Below, one piece after another: positions 60,008 through 64,000 of a stretch of DNA of 64,000 bases. Made by a program: the position numbers and the translations under genes. The DNA is from an uncultured Porphyromonadaceae bacterium (GTDB taxonomy: Bacteria; Bacteroidota; Bacteroidia; Bacteroidales; Muribaculaceae). Where the stretch lies: NCBI GenBank assembly GCA_937892215.1, contig CALAVE010000043.1, positions 6,930 to 70,929 on the forward strand. The letters run 5' to 3'. Numbering within the stretch: position 1 is the first letter of the stretch; each line of letters starts with the position of its first letter. The notes beneath the pieces were generated by a model. That model was not told the origin of the DNA. It was given only the letters and a program-made list of their open reading frames with translations, and did not search any database.

Positions 60008-61260
60008 TAGAATGTCGCTCCGTTATACTCGTATATCATATTCTTGTCAGCATCATAGCCCACTGGCTTGAGTGCACCCTCAAACAACTTGTAAGGTGAT
60101 TGTCCGCTCTGGGGATTGTTCCACAGCCAGCGCATATAGTCGGCCATGCTCATAGCATAGAACTTCGCTTCACGCTCGCTTGTGTTCGTGTTGAAACCAG
60201 TGGCGCCTCGCCAGTCGAAACCGCTCAGTAGCGCGTCAATGTCCGTCCGCACATCACCCCAACGCACTCTATGGTCGGGCGACTTCTTGGCTATCTGTAA
60301 TGCTTCGCAGAATTGACCACGCGAATAGTTCCAGTGCGGAGGCAGCCCACAGCAAGAGCCATTACTGCATAGTTCCTTGAAATGCGCGTCACTGACGTAG
60401 AAGCGCATTCCCAGTTCCTCGCATAGTGCTTTCATGTTCCGGAAGAACGGTTCTTTCACTTTGCGGTTGAGCCGCATATAACCTTGCGCAACGCTATACT
60501 TCTTGTAGAACTCGAACAGGTCAAATCCGCACATTTCGTTGAAAACGGGCATTTGCTCGCGAAGTGACTTCGAGCGTTGCTCCATACAGAAGAACTCCGT
60601 GCTGACCGCATCTGCGCCTCTGTCGTGCGCTTCGCGGATAAGGTCAAGATAGGTGGGCGTAGATACGCCGATAATGAATGGCCGCAAACGGAGTGTTGCT
60701 CCGCCAGCCCCAGCCTCGGCAATGCGGCGTATTGCCTCAAGTCGCTTTAGCGGTGACGGAACACCTTTCTCTATCACGCGCGCCTTGGCCTCGTCCAGCG
60801 TGATTATGCTGAACTTGAAATTCCAGTTCTTTTGCCCCTCAATAAGCGACATGTACCGCTCGTCTTCCGTCCACCAAGTAGCCTTGGTGGAGAAGCATAG
60901 CGGATAGTCTATTTCCTTGAAAAACCGGAGCAGTTCAAGCGTCACGCCGCGTGTTCGCTCAAAACCGTCGAACTGGTCGCTCAGTCCGCCCCACTGCATC
61001 ACCCTGCGCTGCTTGATATATTCGGTGAACTGACCGCCGTATTTGTCCGGCTCGGTGAACATCTTCTTGATGCGCTCCGGGTCAACGTTCAATACCTCTT
61101 TTTTAGCGAAGTAGTTATCTTTGCCATGTCCATTGCCGCGCTGGAACTGCGAGAAGCAGTAAATGCACCCGAACGAACAATTCGAGTACGTGTCAAATGT
61201 CATCGGCATTGAGCAATCGGCTATCTCATTTGTCCATCGTGGACTTCCGTAATGTGCCAT
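60007..61260 (-). CDS. Radical SAM enzyme, putative DNA-modification step
   Basis: 417 residues. The CSFGCIYC cluster (Cys28, Cys32, Cys35) is a CX3CX2C [4Fe-4S] site for S-adenosylmethionine cleavage. TFDTYSNCSFGCIYCFSQFQRG and WGGLSDQFDGFER resemble the spore-photoproduct-lyase-like group. A later Cys cluster (LCSNGSCCGLPP) could bind a second cluster. The gene is within a five-gene set upstream of terminase and overlaps the GNAT gene by 35 bases. Radical SAM isomerases act on modified thymidine in other phages; this substrate is inferred from the neighbours. A role in tRNA or protein modification is the alternative. Confidence 0.85.
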   Translation of the reverse strand: MAHYGSPRWTNEIADCSMPMTFDTYSNCSFGCIYCFSQFQRGNGHGKDNYFAKKEVLNVDPERIKKMFTEPDKYGGQFTEYIKQRRVMQWGGLSDQFDGFERTRGVTLELLRFFKEIDYPLCFSTKATWWTEDERYMSLIEGQKNWNFKFSIITLDEAKARVIEKGVPSPLKRLEAIRRIAEAGAGGATLRLRPFIIGVSTPTYLDLIREAHDRGADAVSTEFFCMEQRSKSLREQMPVFNEMCGFDLFEFYKKYSVAQGYMRLNRKVKEPFFRNMKALCEELGMRFYVSDAHFKELCSNGSCCGLPPHWNYSRGQFCEALQIAKKSPDHRVRWGDVRTDIDALLSGFDWRGATGFNTNTSEREAKFYAMSMADYMRWLWNNPQSGQSPYKLFEGALKPVGYDADKNMIYEYNGATF

Positions 61261-61696
61261 TATCGTTGTCTATTTTAATTGTTAATTCCATTTCGTAGTC
61301 GTCTCCTTTAAGCCCCACTATACGCGCTCCTTGTCTTTGCCAGAAGTTGATAGCACGTTCGTTGATGTTAGTACGGAACTTGAACGTTTGAATCCCACCA
61401 TACTTCATGCGCAATAATCCCCTATCATTGATAACCTTGCCAATACCTCGACCATGATAGTCTTTGTGCACTACGGTCAATATACCTCGCACATGTGATT
61501 TACAGCGAGTACACAAGTAAAAGCCAATATCATCGTATATCTCGCACCATAAGTTTTGTGGTTTATCTTTGGTTAACCATATAGCCTTGCGTATATATGC
61601 GGCTTCGCGGGAAACTGACGGGGAACCGCTGTTACGGCACAAAGACTCCAATAGCCTTATGTCTTCAATGTTGTTTCTGTCAAATTGTCTCCACAT
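61226..61696 (-). CDS. GNAT-family acetyltransferase
   Basis: 156 residues. The acetyl-CoA motif A appears as VVHKDYHGRGIGKVI, with HGRGIG at 81-86, followed by FKFRTNINERAINFWQRQGARIVG, a usual GNAT end. It could acetylate an amine on a modified base, as known for acetyltransferases in phage thymidine-modification pathways and related in fold to the Mom protein. The substrate is inferred from the neighbours only. It overlaps the kinase gene by 40 bases, which implies tight co-expression. Confidence 0.8.
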   Translation of the reverse strand: MWRQFDRNNIEDIRLLESLCRNSGSPSVSREAAYIRKAIWLTKDKPQNLWCEIYDDIGFYLCTRCKSHVRGILTVVHKDYHGRGIGKVINDRGLLRMKYGGIQTFKFRTNINERAINFWQRQGARIVGLKGDDYEMELTIKIDNDNGTLRKSTMDK

Positions 61697-62238
61697 AGCT
61701 CATTGATTTTAGCGATTATTATGCGAGCCTCATCTTCAACACTAATTTGGCTTGTGTCGAAAGTTAGAACTGGCACACCTATTGATTGCCACTTTTGGGC
61801 CGCGCGAGCACAGTTGTGTTGCTTACTGATTACAGCTTTGTTTGTAACGCCTTTGCCACTGCGTTCTATTAGGCGCGAGTGGATTGTCTGCGTCGGCGCG
61901 TACAAAAACACTAACAGGTGCCGGTCTGCTTGAAACATAGCGTTGGTCAGGTTGAGCCCGAATGTGTGCAGATACATTCCCTCGCATATCACCACCTCGC
62001 AGTTCTTCAGGCCATTCGCAACGACTTGCTCCAAGCACTTAGTCTGGTTGAACCCATCTATGCCTCCGTACCGGCGCTCCATTGAGTATTTTCCTCCGAA
62101 GCATGTTTTCCCATCACCGCAATAGGTGTTCCACTCGTCTGTATGGTCAATGCCTCCACATTGCTGTAAAAGTTCTTTGGCCAATGTAGTTTTGCCGGTG
62201 CAATTTGTGCCGCTGATAAATACACATGTCTTTCTCAT
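61657..62238 (-). CDS. P-loop kinase, similar to 5-hydroxymethyluracil DNA kinases
   Basis: 193 residues. Walker A GTNCTGKT is at 10-17. Characteristic GGKYS (48-52) and RYGGIDG (56-62) motifs follow, and VVICEGMYLHTFG is the second strand with an acidic residue. The GGKYS-RYGG pattern is, from memory, that of the kinases that phosphorylate 5-hydroxymethyluracil in DNA. In that pathway the phosphorylated base is then loaded with an amine or amino acid. It lies next to an aGPT-PPlase-like gene, which strengthens the call. Adenylate-like or toxin kinases are alternatives. Confidence 0.75.
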   Translation of the reverse strand: MRKTCVFISGTNCTGKTTLAKELLQQCGGIDHTDEWNTYCGDGKTCFGGKYSMERRYGGIDGFNQTKCLEQVVANGLKNCEVVICEGMYLHTFGLNLTNAMFQADRHLLVFLYAPTQTIHSRLIERSGKGVTNKAVISKQHNCARAAQKWQSIGVPVLTFDTSQISVEDEARIIIAKINELCGDNLTETTLKT

Positions 62239-62909
62239 ACAAGCGAGTATATGATGTTTGAATACTTACTCTCCTTTGCCTCCTCCAGCATCCGCTCCGT
62301 GTAGTAGCCATCCCACCGAGTGCCTTTAGCGAACTTGGCGATAGCACACAAGCTCGTTTCAATGGCAAAAGCGTTGTCTCCTGCGTCTTTTTTAGCACGA
62401 ATGAGGAATTTATCAAGCGCGGACTTTTCTTTGCTCCTCGTGAGCGAGATTGCGCCGAGGGTGTAATTCTCGTCCGGCTCCCACCCATAGGTTACGTTAT
62501 CCACCCAGTCGGGCTTGAACACGTTGCAATACACCTCAAGGAACAAATATGCCGCATACCGGCCGAAGAAGAACCACGACTTGACCTCATTATAGGCATT
62601 TTGCGTATTGGTCACGGCTTTCAGTCTATCCTGCTTGTCCTTGGTTAGCTCCTTGAGCAATCGCGGATATGCGCCATTACACCGTACGTATCTGCGGTCT
62701 GTTCGGAATTTGAGTTTCTTGATGTCGCGCTCACCATCCAGTAGCATAGCAAGTGCACTCGGGATGTGGTAGGTCATAGTGTAAAAGTATATCAATCGGA
62801 ATGAATCCCACTCGTCCAACTTGAAGTGACGACATAGTGAGGCAATCATTCTTTCCTCAACTCCAGCATCACCTCGGCGGTGATATGCTATGTACTCGTC
62901 ATAGGTCAT
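62235..62909 (-). CDS. aGPT-PPlase-like protein (alpha-glutamyl/putrescinyl-thymine pyrophosphorylase family)
   Basis: 224 residues from MTYDEYIAYH at 62909, the start that overlaps the ParB stop (ATGA); another Met at 62942 is possible. It is a helical protein with YHIPSALAMLLDG (47-59), TQNAYNEVKSWFFFGRYAAYLFLEVY (102-127) and RWDGYYTERMLEEAK (198-212). These fit, as I remember, the aGPT-PPlase2 family, which replaces a phosphate or pyrophosphate on hydroxymethyluracil by an amine. The identification rests on motif memory and on its kinase neighbour and should be confirmed. Confidence 0.6.
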   Translation of the reverse strand: MTYDEYIAYHRRGDAGVEERMIASLCRHFKLDEWDSFRLIYFYTMTYHIPSALAMLLDGERDIKKLKFRTDRRYVRCNGAYPRLLKELTKDKQDRLKAVTNTQNAYNEVKSWFFFGRYAAYLFLEVYCNVFKPDWVDNVTYGWEPDENYTLGAISLTRSKEKSALDKFLIRAKKDAGDNAFAIETSLCAIAKFAKGTRWDGYYTERMLEEAKESKYSNIIYSLV

Positions 62910-63676
62910 GCTTTCGGCTCCATTATCTCGTCCAGTGTCCACACGACCTTGCTCACCTCGGCTATGCCGAGCAGGTTAGCGAGCTGTTCTGCTTGTTCCT
63001 TCTTGTACACGATGATTACTCGTTCGCGCGCGGTCTCGTCAGTGCCCTCTATCTTGGGGAGTTCGTTGGGGTTAAGGTCAACGCCTTGTAGCTCCGGTGG
63101 GAGAACACCGTTGAATGTTCCATCGTTCTCATCATCGCCAGGCTCAGCTACCGGCGTTGTTGCCGGCTGGCCGCCCAATGGGGCAAAGGTTGTTGGCGGG
63201 GTGTCCCACACGTCCATGCCCATTTCGTTGAGGCGAGTGTTGTCCCAGTTGTTGGCGAGCTTGTCGTAGTCCCACTGGCCGAACTGCACGTTATCCTTAA
63301 TCATGAACTGCTTGCGCTCGTCCTCGCTCAGCTCCGAAGCGTTGATTATGTGGACTTGTGGCTTGGCGAGCCAGTTGCCCCAGTGCTCGACCAGCGCAGC
63401 GCGTTCGCCCTCTGTTTTTCGGTTGTAGTCGGGGAGCGAAGCGAGTCGCTGTGCGAGTGCTTCCGGTTTCCACTTGGCGATTTCCTTCAAGGCCTGGAGC
63501 CGCATGTTGCCACCGAGTGCCTTCATTACGTTATCAACCACGATTGGGCGTATCTCAAGCATTTTCGGCAATACAAGGATTGAATTGACTAACTTGTTGA
63601 ACTTGTCGCTTGTGATGACACGCGGGTTCACGCTGTTGATTTTGACCTGCGTGATTTTTACTTTTTCTGTTTTCAT
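62906..63676 (-). CDS. ParB/Srx-fold protein, first gene of the modification set
   Basis: 256 residues. The ParB-like N-terminus has VKITQVKINSVNPRVI, then IRPIVVDNVMKALGGNMRLQALKEI with the GGNMR loop. ASELSEDERKQFMIKDNVQFGQWDYDKLANNW and LNEMGMDVWD are typical of ParB proteins linked to DNA-modification enzymes in phages. Residues 160-205 are a Pro/Gly/Asp linker, followed by a small C-terminal domain. It likely binds DNA or tests modified bases; nuclease or CTPase activity is unproven. Promoter and operator-like repeats lie just upstream. Confidence 0.82.
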   Translation of the reverse strand: MKTEKVKITQVKINSVNPRVITSDKFNKLVNSILVLPKMLEIRPIVVDNVMKALGGNMRLQALKEIAKWKPEALAQRLASLPDYNRKTEGERAALVEHWGNWLAKPQVHIINASELSEDERKQFMIKDNVQFGQWDYDKLANNWDNTRLNEMGMDVWDTPPTTFAPLGGQPATTPVAEPGDDENDGTFNGVLPPELQGVDLNPNELPKIEGTDETARERVIIVYKKEQAEQLANLLGIAEVSKVVWTLDEIMEPKA

Positions 63677-63682
63677 TGTGAA

Positions 63683-63861
63683 TAGTGTTTATAGTGTAAA
63701 CACCACAAAATTACTAAAAATTTGTTCGTTTCATAGATTTTCGCGCGCTTTTTTCGCTTATTTTACCTAAAAGTGCAAAAAATAACCCCCACAATAGCCC
63801 ATTTTGTCAAGGTTGTGAGGGTAAATTTTTGTTGTGTAGTGTGGTACACTATAAACACACT
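63683..63861. promoter_or_regulatory. Operator-like inverted repeats and -7 element upstream of the ParB operon
   Basis: gtgttta (63685-63691) and taaacac (63697-63703) form a perfect 7-bp inverted repeat with a 5-base spacer. A leftward TAATTTTG (63713-63706) would start transcription inside this repeat, so a bound repressor would block it. A second palindrome tagtg-N5-cacta (63837-63851) with a TAAACAC half-site (63852-63858) resembles the first. gggctataaa (63870-63879) with tttatagccc (63887-63896) makes a third 10-bp hairpin nearby. No gene is seen between 63677 and 63919. Confidence 0.5.
63785..63822 (-). terminator. Possible leftward terminator before the ParB operon
   Basis: acccccacaa (63785-63794) and ttgtgagggt (63813-63822) pair with one mismatch; read leftward the stem is followed by a T run. 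It could end the transcript of the gene at 63920-64000. Confidence 0.4.
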
Positions 63862-63919
63862 ATTTTATAGGGCTATAAAAAAACTATTTATAGCCCCTTG
63901 TATATGTGCGAAGTCCACT

Positions 63920-64000
63920 TTACGTTGTAGTTCCTTTGTCATAGTCTTCAAATAAGTTTAGTTGTTTAATCGTCTTTTCGTTGATTTTGATTTCTCCGTG
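63920..64000 (-). CDS. C-terminal end of a phage protein (partial)
   Basis: On the minus strand an open frame enters from the window edge and stops with TAA at 63922-63920, giving 26 residues that include EIKINEKTIKQLNLFEDYD. The Lys/Glu/Ile-rich, helical character is that of a real protein end rather than a chance frame. Only the tail is present, so no function can be given. It runs in the same direction as the ParB operon. Confidence 0.5.
   Translation of the reverse strand, partial: HGEIKINEKTIKQLNLFEDYDKGTTT

Larger units (their letters stand above)
27423..64000. mobile_element. Temperate siphovirus prophage (right end outside the window)
   Basis: From the tRNA-Ser end onward the genes are those of a tailed phage: integrase, terminase small and large subunits, SPP1-type portal, MuF head protein, scaffold, capsid, connectors, tube, tape measure, tail tip, fibre, holin, endolysin and spanin-like protein. 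The tape measure and Dit-like protein without a contractile sheath gene indicate a siphovirus. More than 36 kb lies in the window. No immunity repressor or excisionase was recognised here; they may lie beyond the edge. Confidence 0.93.

Noticed and set aside
63773..63955. Rightward open frame MQKITPTIAHFVK...
   Set aside because: It runs through the terminator- and operator-like repeats, has no start signal, and lies antisense to the end of a real leftward gene.
27423..64000. Mu-like transposable phage
   Set aside because: There is a tRNA-adjacent tyrosine integrase and no MuA/MuB transposase in the window.
1..64000. CRISPR arrays, rRNA genes, insertion sequences, or a diversity-generating retroelement
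   Set aside because: No regular direct repeats with spacers, rRNA, transposase or reverse transcriptase was seen.

Overview
The window reads as a chromosomal segment of a gut Bacteroidales bacterium (Muribaculaceae, Prevotella or Bacteroides-like; genus not decidable here) carrying most of a temperate siphovirus prophage. Signs of the phylum are a SusC/SusD pair, DUF4143 ATPases, a DUF2027-Smr protein, a DUF4919 protein, lipoproteins, scarce Shine-Dalgarno sequences, and promoters of the Bacteroidetes type (TTG or TTTG, 19-20 bases, TAnnTTTG) in front of several genes.

Host part, 1-27422. A membrane-protein tail, mtgA and a Ser/Asn-rich secreted protein come first. Next are a leftward membrane protein, a Fic AMPylase gene apparently inserted at the 3' end of rnz, and rnz itself. 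Rightward genes follow: rel (ppGpp synthetase/hydrolase), a 7TM-HD (PgpH-type) cyclic-di-AMP phosphodiesterase, a small membrane protein and a DUF4919 protein. A susCD pair lies between two DUF4143 ATPase genes, which are accompanied by phased repeats of about 32-33 bp. The leftward run at 18946-21712 encodes two lipoproteins, a polyprenyl synthase and TatD. A solitary tyrosine recombinase, tcdA, the DUF2027-Smr gene, aqpZ, a RecD-like helicase and tRNA-Ser(GGA) complete the host part.

Prophage part, about 27423 to beyond 64000. An integrase sits directly downstream of the tRNA-Ser 3' end, so that tRNA is the likely attachment site; the far end lies outside the window. Most genes run leftward. 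The block 63676 to 54440 encodes a ParB-like protein, an aGPT-PPlase-like protein, a P-loop kinase, a GNAT acetyltransferase, a radical SAM enzyme, terminase subunits, portal, and a MuF head protein with an appended HExxH domain. The block 48805 to 28991 encodes scaffold, capsid with a C-terminal BACON-like domain, decoration, connector, tail tube, an 1850-residue tape measure, tail tip, fibre, lysis genes (holin, M15 endolysin, spanin-like protein) and accessory proteins. Between them is a rightward block (49149-54459) with a replication-initiator-like gene, an iteron-like array that may be the replication origin, a DUF932 protein and a stand-alone MutS domain I.

The most interesting content is in the prophage: (1) a tightly overlapping five-gene set, ParB / aGPT-PPlase-like / kinase / GNAT / radical SAM, placed upstream of the terminase and resembling a thymidine-hypermodification pathway; (2) a MuF protein whose C-terminal half looks like an acquired metallopeptidase toxin facing a small separately transcribed gene that could be its immunity partner; (3) a compact pseudoknot-capable RNA element at 32357-32482, with a second, three-way-junction RNA or terminator at 49399-49467; (4) an iteron-like array at 50908-51109. 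No repressor was found in the window.
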